From Mongoliitalea lutea (GTDB taxonomy: Bacteria; Bacteroidota; Bacteroidia; Cytophagales; Cyclobacteriaceae): DNA of 64,000 nucleotides. Below the pieces are notes generated by a model, which was not told where the DNA came from, did no database searches, and saw only the letters and a program-made list of their open reading frames with translations. The stretch covers positions 114,768 through 178,767 of the forward strand of contig NZ_BMYF01000008.1 of NCBI RefSeq assembly GCF_014652135.1. Reading direction: 5' to 3'. Numbering within the stretch: position 1 is the stretch's first letter; each line of letters begins with the position of its first letter. The translations under genes were made by a program, and so were the position numbers. Shown piece after piece: positions 53,689-63,134 of this stretch.

Positions 53689-53983
53689 ATCGGAAGTTAT
53701 GTATGATAAAGCATTTGAAAACATTGTACGGCTACGCATCATGTCAGTGCTGATGGTAAATGAATCTTATGACTTCAATGCATTCAAGGAACTATTGGAG
53801 GTAACCGATGGAAATCTGGCCTCACACCTACGATACTTGGAAAAGCAAGCCTATATACGAGTTGAAAAGTCCTTCGTCGGGCGGAAACCTCAGACCAATT
53901 ACAGCGCAAGCCCAGCTGGTGAAGAAGCTTTTCGTAAGCATTTGAACTATTTGGAGGTGCTCATCAATGAAAATAAAACCTAA
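53678..53983 (+). CDS. Winged-helix transcriptional regulator (HTH_34/MarR-like)
   Basis: A 101-residue winged-helix protein: FENIVRLRIMSVLM, then FNAFKELLEVTDGNLASHLRYLEKQAYIRVEKSF (recognition helix) and TNYSASPAGEEAFRKHL (wing and helix). It is of the one-domain type that represses its own operon with a membrane partner. The ATG at 53678 overlaps the previous gene by 11 bases; an ATG at 53699 is also possible and gives 94 residues. The likely target is the palindrome at 53054-53072. Confidence 0.88.
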   Translation: MTAKSEVMYDKAFENIVRLRIMSVLMVNESYDFNAFKELLEVTDGNLASHLRYLEKQAYIRVEKSFVGRKPQTNYSASPAGEEAFRKHLNYLEVLINENKT

Positions 53984-54016
53984 ATAACCTTAATTTTTCA
54001 TCTAGGATATGATGTC

Positions 54017-54160
54017 ATGCCCAAGAACCCCTACGCCGATTGCATCCAGCAATTCGAAATAGAAAACCTATCAGGAATTGAATTCTGCAAATGCATTCAT
54101 GCCTCTGGAAATCCACTTTCTCAATGCCTTGATAATTATTCATTTACCAAAACGCACTAA
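54017..54160 (+). CDS. Possible 47-residue cysteine-containing small protein
   Basis: A short open frame from an ATG at 54017 to a TAA at 54158-54160 fills most of the 192-base gap between the regulator and the 12-span protein, on the same strand. The product has four cysteines (C9, C24, C26, C37), including C-K-C, and no membrane helix. It ends 15 bases before the next start. No family recognised. Short length makes chance possible; base composition is richer in G+C than the flanking spacer, which favours coding. Confidence 0.35.
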   Translation: MPKNPYADCIQQFEIENLSGIEFCKCIHASGNPLSQCLDNYSFTKTH

Positions 54161-54175
54161 ATACCTTCCCCAACT

Positions 54176-55417
54176 ATGAAAGACCAAATCCTCTCCAACA
54201 TCGGCGAACCTGCCAACTTGGAAAAACTCTACCGCAGCAATCCAAGCGATTTCAAAGAATCATTCTTCCAACTTCAGGAAGAACTTACAGACAGTCCCAT
54301 GGCAGCGTTCTGGCATGCCCGCCTCCAAACGGATACTGAATCCATTTCTTGGGGAACGTTATCCGAGCGATGGTTTCTCTTGGTAGGCGCAATTATCCTG
54401 GGGATTGGCATGAAACTCCCTTCTTGGTTTTCTATAAAGGAAGACATCTACTTTGGTAGAAATGGTGCTTTTTTGGCCATGGGTGCACTGATTGCATTCT
54501 TTGCTTGGAAAAACCGCTTAAAACAAAAAACAGTAATTTGGATTGGTGGTATCTTGGGTTTAACTATCCTCCACATCAATGTTTGGCCTTGGGACACAGA
54601 GACAGACACACTCACGTTGGCATCTTTACATCTTCCTTTATTATTCTGGGGATTACTAGGTTGGAGTTTTGTAGGAAATGAACCATGGAACCTTCGTAAG
54701 CGAATTGACTTTATTCGTTTCAATGGAGATATGGTCATTGTGTGCACCGTTTTAGCCTTGGCAGGATTAATCACCACGGGCATTACCTTGGGCCTATTTC
54801 AATTGATAGGACTTGAGATCACAGCATTTTTCACCAATAATATTATTCTCTTTTTACTTCCATCAATCCCTTTGTTAGCAGCATTGGTTCTCCTTCACAA
54901 TCCAAGTTTGGTCAGCAAAGTTTCACCCATGGTAGCCAAAATATTCAGTCCATTGGTGCTTGGAATATTAGTAATTTACCTGATTTCCATGGTATTTTCT
55001 ACCAAAAGCATCTACACAGACCGTGAATTTTTATTACTTTTCAACATCCTATTGATCGGAGTAATGGCATTAATCGTGTTTTCCATTGGAGAAAGTAGTA
55101 AAAATTCTTTAGGCAAACTCCAACTCTTCACCTTGTTTGCCCTGGCTTCGGTAACCCTGATCATCAACAGTCTGGCCCTACATGCCATTAGCCTTCGAAT
55201 TCTTGAATTTGGTTGGACTCCTAATAGAATCGCCGTACTGGGCAGCAATCTCCTCATGTTGACACACTTGCTATTGGTCAATGGAAGTCTGTTTATTGCC
55301 TTTTGGGACAGTAACAAAGCTCCAAATGTAGGTTGGACCTTGGTAAGATTTCTCCCATACTACCTTTTTTGGATAGCTTTTGTAATCTTTGGCTTGCCTC
55401 TTTTCTTTGGGTTTTGA
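54176..55417 (+). CDS. Polytopic membrane protein (DUF4153-like)
   Basis: A 413-residue protein with a soluble N-terminal segment (about 1-65) and about 11-12 membrane helices to the end. The pattern resembles DUF4153-type proteins found with winged-helix regulators in Bacteroidota, but I cannot confirm the family by eye. It belongs to the plus-strand operon that starts at 53080 and is followed 13 bases later by a frameshifted exported-protein gene. Function unknown. Confidence 0.75.
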   Translation: MKDQILSNIGEPANLEKLYRSNPSDFKESFFQLQEELTDSPMAAFWHARLQTDTESISWGTLSERWFLLVGAIILGIGMKLPSWFSIKEDIYFGRNGAFLAMGALIAFFAWKNRLKQKTVIWIGGILGLTILHINVWPWDTETDTLTLASLHLPLLFWGLLGWSFVGNEPWNLRKRIDFIRFNGDMVIVCTVLALAGLITTGITLGLFQLIGLEITAFFTNNIILFLLPSIPLLAALVLLHNPSLVSKVSPMVAKIFSPLVLGILVIYLISMVFSTKSIYTDREFLLLFNILLIGVMALIVFSIGESSKNSLGKLQLFTLFALASVTLIINSLALHAISLRILEFGWTPNRIAVLGSNLLMLTHLLLVNGSLFIAFWDSNKAPNVGWTLVRFLPYYLFWIAFVIFGLPLFFGF

Positions 55418-55430
55418 TTAATTTACCAAC

Positions 55431-56094
55431 ATGAAAGTCATTCTACGCCTACTTCTTTTTGTATTGACCACCTCCACATACGCTCAGGTCATCCCATCAG
55501 AAAACTACACTGATTTTTTACCTCATGGCTATGTCCTGCTAAAGGAAATCAAAGGAGATCTGAACAAAGATGGACTAGAGGATCGAGTATGGATCATCCA
55601 AGGTTCCGATGAAGAACTCTTTATCGAAGATGAGTACTGCGGCACACTCAACCGAAATCTAAGAGGTATCCTAATTCTATTCCAGAAAGAGCAAACCTAT
55701 GAAGTAGTTTTAGAGAACAATGCATGCTTTCCTTCTGAGAGCGAAGATGGGGGAGTATATGTTTGTTGCCCCTGATTTATATTTGACCATTGAAAAAGGG
55801 AATTTGTATATCAATTTTAGCCATGGAAGGTATGGATCACAGAAGTTTACTTTTAGATACCAGAACAGGGACTTTGAGCTGATCGGCTATGATCAGAGTG
55901 ACAACTTTGGACCTGTGGTAGCCAAAGAAATTAGCATCAATTTTATGACAAAAAAGAAACTGGAAAGAGAGAACACCTTTGAAAATGAAGAGGAGGAGGT
56001 CTTTAAGGAAACTTGGAAAAACATCAAAGTTGATAGATTGATCAAGTTATCTGAAATTAAGGATTTTAGGCAACTGAATGTAACGGACCTTTAG
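55431..56094 (+). pseudogene. Exported protein gene interrupted by a frameshift
   Basis: Two overlapping frames on the same strand make one protein. The first (from 55431) has a signal peptide (ending STYAQ) and an EF-hand-like GDLNKDGLEDRVWI stretch, then stops at 55775 after ACFPSESEDGG. The second frame continues the sense from about 55755 (VAPDLYLTIEKGNLYINFSHGRYG) to 56094. Removing one base of the G run 55749-55753 joins them into about 220 residues. The intact family is a periplasmic protein of unknown role. It is last in the 53-56 kb operon. A sequencing indel is as likely as a real mutation. Confidence 0.75.
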
Positions 56095-56315
56095 AAAAAG
56101 TTAACCCCAATTATTTTTAATTACAATTCATTTCATCACCTAACATGCTTTTTATTGCAATTCTCCAAGTCTTCTTTTAAACTATCTATCAAGCTGTTAA
56201 GAAAGGTTAAATTAAGATTTTGGTTTGTAACTAATCAAAAATGTTGCAATCTTTCTCAAGCTTTCCGGACTCTTACCGAACGGTCTTATTTTCATTAAAA
56301 TCTACTTTACTTCTC

Positions 56316-58535
56316 ATGAAGACTACAGTATTCCTAGTTTTTTTACTTTCCTTGACTGCTTTTGTTAGCTGTCAAAAAGACAATAGAAGATCAGATTTTA
56401 ACCTTGGCTTCGAAAAAATTGAAAATGGAATTCCGGTGGGTTGGAGTACTTTTGGGAGTAGTGATTATTCAGTTGGGATTGATTCTTTGATTCATCAAGA
56501 AGGAAAGTTTTCTTCATTTATAGAATTCAATGGGGATAGTCCCGACTTCAAAGCATTGGAATTCAAACTTCCCGAAAATTATTCAGGAGAAAAAATTACC
56601 CTTACAGGCTTTATCAAAACTGAGAATGTAACTGAAGGATTTGCTGGTCTTTGGATGCGAATTGATCCGGGGATTGCATTCGAAAATATGAATTCTCGTG
56701 GGTTAAAAGGAACTAATGACTGGGGAAAATATGAAATCACGCTTGATTTGAACCCTACAAAAACAAAGCAAATTGTTTTTGGTGGTCTATTAGCCGGAAA
56801 AGGAAAAATGTGGATTGATCAATTGACACTTTCAATAGACGGAAAAAATGTTGAAGAACTACTTCCGATAGCAAAAAAAGAATATCTAGCCCCTTTGGAT
56901 AAAGCCTTTGATGAGGGTTCATCTGTAGTGATTTCAGAACTCAACTCAACAACTACTGCCAACCTTGAATTGCTAGGAAAAATTTGGGGATTTTTGAAAT
57001 ATCATCATCCTAAAATTGCTGATGGCGCGGTTAATTGGGATTACGAGTTATTCAGATTTTTACCAAACTATCTTCCTGAAAGCAATCTCGAAAAAAGAGA
57101 CAAACTACTAGTGAAATGGATAGATTCTTTAGGAAAGATCCGCAAATGCAACAAATGCTTACCCACCAAAAAAGATTCACACATTAAACCTGATCTAAAC
57201 TGGATAGAAAGCCAAAGTAAATTGCTCCAAGATAAACTCTATCATATTTACAATAATAGGTCTCAAGATAATCATTTCTACATAGAAATGGCCATGGGGG
57301 TTGGAAACCCAGTGTTTACCAATGAAAATTCGTATTCCAACATGCTTTATCCAGATGATGGGTTTAGATTATTGGCTTTGTTTAGGTACTGGAATATGAT
57401 AAACTATTTTTTTCCTTATAAACATCTCATTGACAACAGATGGGACTCTATTTTGAAAAAATACTTACCAGTCTTTATTGAGTCCAAAAATGATTTGGAT
57501 TACCAACTTGCAGTCCTTCAACTAACCACTGAGATTCAAGACTCACATGCTTCACTCACCGGCGCTCACAAAATTGATGAATGGAAAGGAAAATATTATC
57601 CACCATTTCAAGTAAGATTTATTGAAGATAAACTAACCATCACTGACTTTTACAATCCACAGATAAAATCAGCAATGACATCAAAGTTTGAGGTAGGGGA
57701 TGTCCTCACAAAGATCAACGGCAAAACTATTGAATCGATAATTGAAGAAAGGTTAGGCTTTTATCCTGAATCAAATCTCACTAGAAAATTACTGAAGCTT
57801 TCTTCGGACATCTTGCGTTCGAATTCACAAATAATTGAAATTGAGTACATCAATAAAAACAGCTTAACAAAAATAGAGAAGCTACAACTCTTCACTTTGA
57901 GTGACTTAAAAATCCCAGAATGGGCAAGAAGTAAAACACCAGAATCGCATAAGTGGCTGGATAAAAGCATTGGATACCTTAACCTTCAAACACTGAAAAA
58001 CGACGATATTCCCCATATCATGGAAACATTTGAGAAAAGTAAGGGGATAATTATTGATATTCGAAATTATCCAGCAGATTTTGTCCCCTTTACTTTAGCA
58101 GGCTTTTTTGTTTCCTCTCCTACTGAGTTTGTCAAATTTACCAATGGAACTATCGACAATCCGGGCGAATTTGTTTTCACCGAGCCATTACTACTTCAGC
58201 CTATGGAAAAAACTTATCCAGGAAAAGTGATTGTCTTAATAAATGAGGAATCAATAAGCTTATCAGAATATACCGCTATGGCATTACGGGCAGGCCAACA
58301 TACTACTATCATTGGCAGTCCTACTGCTGGTGCGGATGGGAACATCTCTCAAATACCACTACCCGGCGGACTATTTACCCTAATCTCAGGAATTGGAGTT
58401 TATTACCCTGACGGTGCAGAGACCCAACGCGTAGGCATCATTCCCGATATAGAAGTAAAGCCTTCTCTCAAGGGAGTACGAGAAGGCAGAGATGAGATAT
58501 TAGAAAAAGCAATTGACGTGATCTACAGAGAATAA
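56316..58535 (+). CDS. S41-family peptidase lipoprotein
   Basis: A 739-residue lipoprotein (lipobox AFVSC, C19). Residues about 25-185 are a beta-rich carbohydrate-binding-like domain (FNLGFEKIENGIPVGW). A PDZ-like part (SKFEVGDVLTKINGKTI) and the S41 core follow. Core blocks are GIIIDIRNYPAD, VIVLINEESISLSEYTAMALR with the probable nucleophile Ser, and IIGSPTAGADGNIS. The start was set at the ATG 56316, where the signal begins. S41 enzymes are tail-specific or tricorn-type proteases. A single gene, surface or periplasmic. Confidence 0.88.
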   Translation: MKTTVFLVFLLSLTAFVSCQKDNRRSDFNLGFEKIENGIPVGWSTFGSSDYSVGIDSLIHQEGKFSSFIEFNGDSPDFKALEFKLPENYSGEKITLTGFIKTENVTEGFAGLWMRIDPGIAFENMNSRGLKGTNDWGKYEITLDLNPTKTKQIVFGGLLAGKGKMWIDQLTLSIDGKNVEELLPIAKKEYLAPLDKAFDEGSSVVISELNSTTTANLELLGKIWGFLKYHHPKIADGAVNWDYELFRFLPNYLPESNLEKRDKLLVKWIDSLGKIRKCNKCLPTKKDSHIKPDLNWIESQSKLLQDKLYHIYNNRSQDNHFYIEMAMGVGNPVFTNENSYSNMLYPDDGFRLLALFRYWNMINYFFPYKHLIDNRWDSILKKYLPVFIESKNDLDYQLAVLQLTTEIQDSHASLTGAHKIDEWKGKYYPPFQVRFIEDKLTITDFYNPQIKSAMTSKFEVGDVLTKINGKTIESIIEERLGFYPESNLTRKLLKLSSDILRSNSQIIEIEYINKNSLTKIEKLQLFTLSDLKIPEWARSKTPESHKWLDKSIGYLNLQTLKNDDIPHIMETFEKSKGIIIDIRNYPADFVPFTLAGFFVSSPTEFVKFTNGTIDNPGEFVFTEPLLLQPMEKTYPGKVIVLINEESISLSEYTAMALRAGQHTTIIGSPTAGADGNISQIPLPGGLFTLISGIGVYYPDGAETQRVGIIPDIEVKPSLKGVREGRDEILEKAIDVIYRE

Positions 58536-58652
58536 ATAACCGTCTATACTAAAACAAGTTCAACGTTTCTTACTCCTAACCCTCTTAACTGTATTGTTTA
58601 TTTCAGCAAAGACTTCGGTAAATTGGAAGGTGTGAGTTATTAGAAAAAAAAT

Positions 58653-58679
58653 TCTTACAACTTACTCTTTGTTGTAAGA
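58653..58679 (-). terminator. Terminator of the yefM-yoeB operon
   Basis: A 9-bp perfect stem TCTTACAAC / GTTGTAAGA with a 9-base loop is followed on the minus strand by a run of T (ATTTTTTTT). It lies 20 bases after the yoeB stop. Confidence 0.85.
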
Positions 58680-58698
58680 TCTTGGTAAAGTATTTTTT

Positions 58699-58956
58699 TT
58701 AGTCATAATGAAACATGCATTTAGCAATCAAAATCTCTCCTTCTCGATATTGATAAATAAGTCTATGTTCACTATCAATCCGTCTTGACCAAAATCCGGC
58801 ATATTTATGTTTCAAAGGCTCAGGTTTTCCAAGCCCATCAAAAGGATTTCTAGCAATATCTTTTAAAAGTTCATTGATCTTCTTGAGCTTATTTTTGTCG
58901 GTTTTTTGCCAGTACAAATAATCTTCCCAAGACTCATCGACAAAAATATACTTCAT
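58699..58956 (-). CDS. yoeB: YoeB-type toxin (ribosome-dependent mRNA endonuclease)
   Basis: An 85-residue RelE-fold toxin. The catalytic set known from E. coli YoeB is conserved at the same numbers: E46 in KPEPLK, R65 in SEHRL, H83 and Y84 at the C-terminus. The toxin cuts mRNA in the ribosomal A site. It starts in a 4-base overlap (ATGA) with yefM, so toxin and antitoxin are coupled. All key residues are intact, so it is probably active. Confidence 0.95.
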   Translation of the reverse strand: MKYIFVDESWEDYLYWQKTDKNKLKKINELLKDIARNPFDGLGKPEPLKHKYAGFWSRRIDSEHRLIYQYREGEILIAKCMFHYD

Positions 58957-59210
58957 TTAACTTCAATTAAGTCATTGCTGAAAGTTTCTCCTTTTTTCAA
59001 TTTTTCAATCGCAGAATCTAACCTTAATTCATTCTTTCGAGATGATAATTCGTGATTAGTAGCCATAAGAGAATTGTACTCTTCCAGTGACATGACTACA
59101 ATCCCAGAATCTTTACCTCGATTGATAATTAAAGTTTCAAAATTCTTTGCAACTCTATCTAAGTAAACCTTCATATCCTTTCGGAAATCTGAGACAGTCG
59201 TTATTTGCAT
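58953..59210 (-). CDS. yefM: YefM/Phd-family antitoxin
   Basis: An 85-residue antitoxin: MQITTVSDFRKDMKVYLDRV and INRGKDSGIVVMSLEEYNSL are typical of YefM. The N-terminal half folds and binds DNA, and the charged C-terminal tail (KLKKGETFSNDLIE) covers the toxin. It neutralises YoeB and, with it, represses the operon. The first gene of the pair, with TGTACA-like operator words 18-35 bases upstream. Confidence 0.95.
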   Translation of the reverse strand: MQITTVSDFRKDMKVYLDRVAKNFETLIINRGKDSGIVVMSLEEYNSLMATNHELSSRKNELRLDSAIEKLKKGETFSNDLIEVK

Positions 59211-59227
59211 GATTATGTGTTTTATTT

Positions 59228-59245
59228 AGTACAAATTTATGTACA
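59228..59245. promoter_or_regulatory. YefM-YoeB operator (TGTACA-type repeats)
   Basis: AGTACA (59228-59233) and TGTACA (59240-59245) lie 12 bases apart centre to centre, 18-35 bases before the yefM start. In E. coli the YefM-YoeB operator consists of two palindromes with TGTACA cores at that spacing. One site here is imperfect by one base. Confidence 0.65.
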
Positions 59246-59507
59246 TAATTTGATTGTAACAACCTTTTTCTTTACCATTTCAATCTTGTAAACCATTCAT
59301 TACGGAAAAATAAGCGGTCTCGGAAAGATGTGCTCGAACATTGCTAGTGCTCTCATAAGCTTGGCCTGACCCAAGATTCTAATAAACATGTCTGTTCCAA
59401 TAATCATTTAAATCCGGATGTTCTAAGCTAGAGATTTTTTCCAAACGATCAGAATTCAACAATTCCCCATTCTTTTCTTAGCTTTACAAGCAGAGAGCGT
59501 TGCATTC

Positions 59508-61193
59508 ATGAAAAAAATAGTATTGCTTGGTTGGGCATTAGCCCTTTTCACGCAAATCCAAGTCTTTGGCCAAGGGGCTTACATTCCCTTTAACAGAGAT
59601 TACTACCATCTGGTAGAGCGTTATGAACTATTGGAAGGGCACAATAACCCTACCTTTCATACAGGATTTAAGCCTTATCGTAGAGACCATATTGGTATTT
59701 ACCTGGACTCGCTTAGCCAATCTCCAAGCATCCAAAGTGCCGCCGACCGATTCAATCTTGCATACCTTGCTAACGACAACTGGGAATTTGTTGAGCAGGA
59801 GACAGCAGACTCCCAAACTCCCCTACTCAAACACTTTTACCAAAAGCCCTCTGATTTTTATCATTACCGGGATGATGTTTTTGATATCCATGTGAATCCT
59901 GTTATCCACTTAGCGGCAGGCAGAGAACCTGGATTTGATAACTTCCGCTTACGTAACAGTCGAGGATTGGAATTCAGAGGAAGCATAGACCGAAAAATCG
60001 CTTTCTATGCACACATGACCACCAATCAGGTAATCTTTCCTTCGTGGGTCAAAGATTACATAGAACATAGCGGGGCTGTCCCAGGAGAAGGTTTCTGGAA
60101 GCGCTACAATCAGGAAGGCTATGGCTTCTTTTCGGCCATGGGCCATATCAGTTTCGATGTCAGCAAACATATTCAGGCGCAAATCGGACATGACCGAAAC
60201 TTTGTAGGAGAAGGGTTTCGTTCCATGATCCTATCAGACTTTTCCAATCCTTATATGTTTGTGAAACTGAATACCAACATTTGGAAACTACATCTGACCA
60301 ATGTATGGGGACAGATGACGGCGGATGTCACTTACGACTTTGCAGGTAGACCTACGGACGACCGCTACCCACAAAAATGGTTTGCCATGCACCGCCTAGG
60401 TGCCAATATCGGGAAGCGATTGAATATTGGAATTTTTGAGTCCGTGATGATGAACCAATTCAGTGTCAATTACCTCAATCCCATTATCTTCTATCGCTGG
60501 GTTGAGCATCAACTGGGTTCGCCTGATAAAATCATGCTGGGTACAGACGCCAAATGGAATTTTGCTAAAGGCATGCAGCTTTATGGGCAATTTGCCTTGG
60601 ATGAATTTGTATTCGGAGAGTTTTTTGGCATTGATGGACGACAGTCTTCACGAAATAAATACGGCTTACAGGCAGGCTATAAGTATATCAATGCCTTTAA
60701 AGTCAATAATCTAGACCTGCAACTGGAATACAACCAAGCACGTCCATACACCTATCAGGAAAAATTTGATTTCCAGTCCTTCACCAACTATCGCACTCCT
60801 TTGACCCATCCCTTGGGAGCTAATTTTAGGGAAGCCATTGGTATCCTCCGCTATCAACCCATTCCAAGACTACAAACTAACCTGACCGGGATGTATCAGT
60901 TTTTTGGAGATGACCCAAGTTCGGATGTGAATTTTGGCCGAGACCTCCTTAAAAACAGACTCAACACCAATACCGGAATAGGTCTTTTCGGACACCGCAT
61001 CGGTCAGGGAATAGAAAATCAGGTTGTCATGGCCCAGTTTACGGCTTCCTACATGTGGAAGCAAAATATCTTCTTGGATTTCAGCCATACCTACCGCAGG
61101 CAGACAGCACAGAATTTGGATGCCCCCTTGGTATCGAATTTAACCAATCTCGCCCTACGTATCAATATGGTCCGGAAAGACTATTTGTTCTAG
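59508..61193 (+). CDS. Wzi/RemB-like outer-membrane beta-barrel protein
   Basis: A 561-residue protein with a signal peptide (about 1-21, ending VFGQ). FNRDYYHLVERYE, VNPVIHLAAGRE, GHDRNFVGEGFRSMILSDFSNPY and a C-terminal barrel strand LALRINMVRKDYLF are features of the Wzi capsule-assembly and RemB gliding-motility group in Bacteroidota. It may bind surface polysaccharide. No other gliding genes (gld) are in the window, so a motility role is not implied. It precedes an MsbA-type gene by 66 bases. Confidence 0.82.
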   Translation: MKKIVLLGWALALFTQIQVFGQGAYIPFNRDYYHLVERYELLEGHNNPTFHTGFKPYRRDHIGIYLDSLSQSPSIQSAADRFNLAYLANDNWEFVEQETADSQTPLLKHFYQKPSDFYHYRDDVFDIHVNPVIHLAAGREPGFDNFRLRNSRGLEFRGSIDRKIAFYAHMTTNQVIFPSWVKDYIEHSGAVPGEGFWKRYNQEGYGFFSAMGHISFDVSKHIQAQIGHDRNFVGEGFRSMILSDFSNPYMFVKLNTNIWKLHLTNVWGQMTADVTYDFAGRPTDDRYPQKWFAMHRLGANIGKRLNIGIFESVMMNQFSVNYLNPIIFYRWVEHQLGSPDKIMLGTDAKWNFAKGMQLYGQFALDEFVFGEFFGIDGRQSSRNKYGLQAGYKYINAFKVNNLDLQLEYNQARPYTYQEKFDFQSFTNYRTPLTHPLGANFREAIGILRYQPIPRLQTNLTGMYQFFGDDPSSDVNFGRDLLKNRLNTNTGIGLFGHRIGQGIENQVVMAQFTASYMWKQNIFLDFSHTYRRQTAQNLDAPLVSNLTNLALRINMVRKDYLF

Positions 61194-61259
61194 AGCTCAA
61201 GCGGGATTCTAAGATGCCCAAAAATGTGTAACTTGCGGGCTTAACTCCCAACGATTGGC

Positions 61260-63092
61260 ATGAATACCTATCTCAGGATCCTATCCTACGCAAAGCCTTA
61301 CAGAAGATATTTCCCTATTTACATAGTCTATACCCTGCTCGCCATCATTTTTGGCTTGCTGAATTTCACCTTGCTCAAACCACTCTTTGATGTGATTTTT
61401 GAACAAGTGGAGCCGGCATCCATGGAGCGGTTTTTGGACAAACCTAGTTTTAGTTTATCCCTAGACTACTTTATCCACCTATTCAACTACCATTTTTTAC
61501 AAACTGCCGAAACTTCTGGCAAGTTTGGAACCTTGGTGTACGTCTGTATCATCATTGTGATATCGGTTTTCTTATCTAATCTTTTCACCTATTTGTCAGG
61601 AGTAGTCTTGGCCGAAGTGAGGGCGGAGGTCATCAAAAAAATGCGGATGGGCATTTTCACCCAAGTTACGCAGATGCATATTGGCTTTTTCTCCAACGAA
61701 CGTAAGGGAGATTTGATGTCTAAAATCACCAATGACATTCAAGAGGTAGAGAATATGATTGTGCAGTCATTGAAAGTGGTATTCAAAGAGCCTGCTACCA
61801 TCATTCTTTACTTCTCTGTACTTTTTATGATGTCGGTCAAACTGACCATCTTTACCATCTTAGTCATCCCGATCTCGGGAGCCATCATTGGTGGTATTAC
61901 CAAGCGACTGCGCAAAAAAGCCATCGAAAGTCAAGAGTCCCTCGGTAGGATTGTCAATATTCTCGATGAGACCATCGGTGGCATGCGGGTCATCAAAGCC
62001 TTTGGTGCCCAGAAATATATTCAAGGAAAATTTGATAAGGAAACTAGTTTCTATTCTGATGTCAATGTTTCCATGGCTAAGAAAAACGAATTGGCCTCCC
62101 CTATTTCCCAATTTTTGGGAGTATCCGTGGTAGCCGGGATATTGGTGTATGGGGGTAGTTTGGTACTATCCAATACTTCTGAACTGAATGCTTCCGATTT
62201 TATCACCTACATCATTATCTTTACCCAGGTACTGAATCCTGCCAAGGAAATCTCCAAAGCTGCGTCTAGCATACAGCGGGGATTAGCTTCGGCAGAGCGA
62301 ATTTTTGTGGTGGTGGAAACTCCGAGTCAAATCCAAAATACCGATCAACCGAAATTGATAAGCGAATTCAAAGAGGCTATCCAATTCCAACAAGTGAGTT
62401 TCCGCTATGAAAAAGAGGAGGTACTTTCCGACATCAGCTTTACCTTAAGCAAAGGAAAAACCATTGCCTTGGTAGGTCCTTCGGGAGGGGGTAAATCTAC
62501 GATTGCGGATTTGGTTCCTCGCTTTTACGACCCGAGCAAGGGCAGCATTACCTTGGATGGCGTTCCCTTGCAAGCCATAGAAATCAGGCATTTGAGAAAA
62601 TTGATGGGAATAGTTACCCAAGAATCCATTCTATTCAATGACAGCGTTTTCAACAATATCGCCTTCGGATTGGAAGGGATATCTCAAGAAAAAGTAATCG
62701 AAGCCGCTAAAATTGCCAATGCGCACGAGTTTATTGTACAGCTGGAAAATGGCTATGAAACCAATATCGGTGAACGGGGCAGCAAACTCTCCGGCGGTCA
62801 GCGTCAGCGCCTAAGCATTGCACGGGCTGTTTTGAAAAACCCTCCTATTCTTATCTTGGATGAGGCTACCTCTGCTTTGGACTCCAACTCAGAGAAATTG
62901 GTACAGGATGCATTGACCAAACTCATGGCTAATCGCACGACATTGGTCATCGCACATCGCTTGAGTACCATACAGCATGCGGACGAAATCCTCGTGATCC
63001 AAAAGGGAAAAATCGTCCAACGAGGCACCCATGATTCCCTATCCCAAACAGAGGGACTGTACCAGCAACTTTCGAATATCCAATCTGTTTAG
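61260..63092 (+). CDS. MsbA-type ABC exporter (fused membrane and ATPase domains)
   Basis: A 610-residue half-transporter. Six membrane helices fill residues about 15-330. The ATPase has Walker A GPSGGGKS (406-413), Q454 in the Q-loop, signature LSGGQ (510-514), Walker B D534-E535 and H566. It works as a homodimer. The pattern matches lipid-A flippase MsbA and close lipid or drug exporters; with a surface-barrel gene before it, lipid export is reasonable but not proven. Confidence 0.9.
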   Translation: MNTYLRILSYAKPYRRYFPIYIVYTLLAIIFGLLNFTLLKPLFDVIFEQVEPASMERFLDKPSFSLSLDYFIHLFNYHFLQTAETSGKFGTLVYVCIIIVISVFLSNLFTYLSGVVLAEVRAEVIKKMRMGIFTQVTQMHIGFFSNERKGDLMSKITNDIQEVENMIVQSLKVVFKEPATIILYFSVLFMMSVKLTIFTILVIPISGAIIGGITKRLRKKAIESQESLGRIVNILDETIGGMRVIKAFGAQKYIQGKFDKETSFYSDVNVSMAKKNELASPISQFLGVSVVAGILVYGGSLVLSNTSELNASDFITYIIIFTQVLNPAKEISKAASSIQRGLASAERIFVVVETPSQIQNTDQPKLISEFKEAIQFQQVSFRYEKEEVLSDISFTLSKGKTIALVGPSGGGKSTIADLVPRFYDPSKGSITLDGVPLQAIEIRHLRKLMGIVTQESILFNDSVFNNIAFGLEGISQEKVIEAAKIANAHEFIVQLENGYETNIGERGSKLSGGQRQRLSIARAVLKNPPILILDEATSALDSNSEKLVQDALTKLMANRTTLVIAHRLSTIQHADEILVIQKGKIVQRGTHDSLSQTEGLYQQLSNIQSV

Positions 63093-63134
63093 TATATTCA
63101 AGACTTTAAACACCCATCAAACGAACCCAAATAG

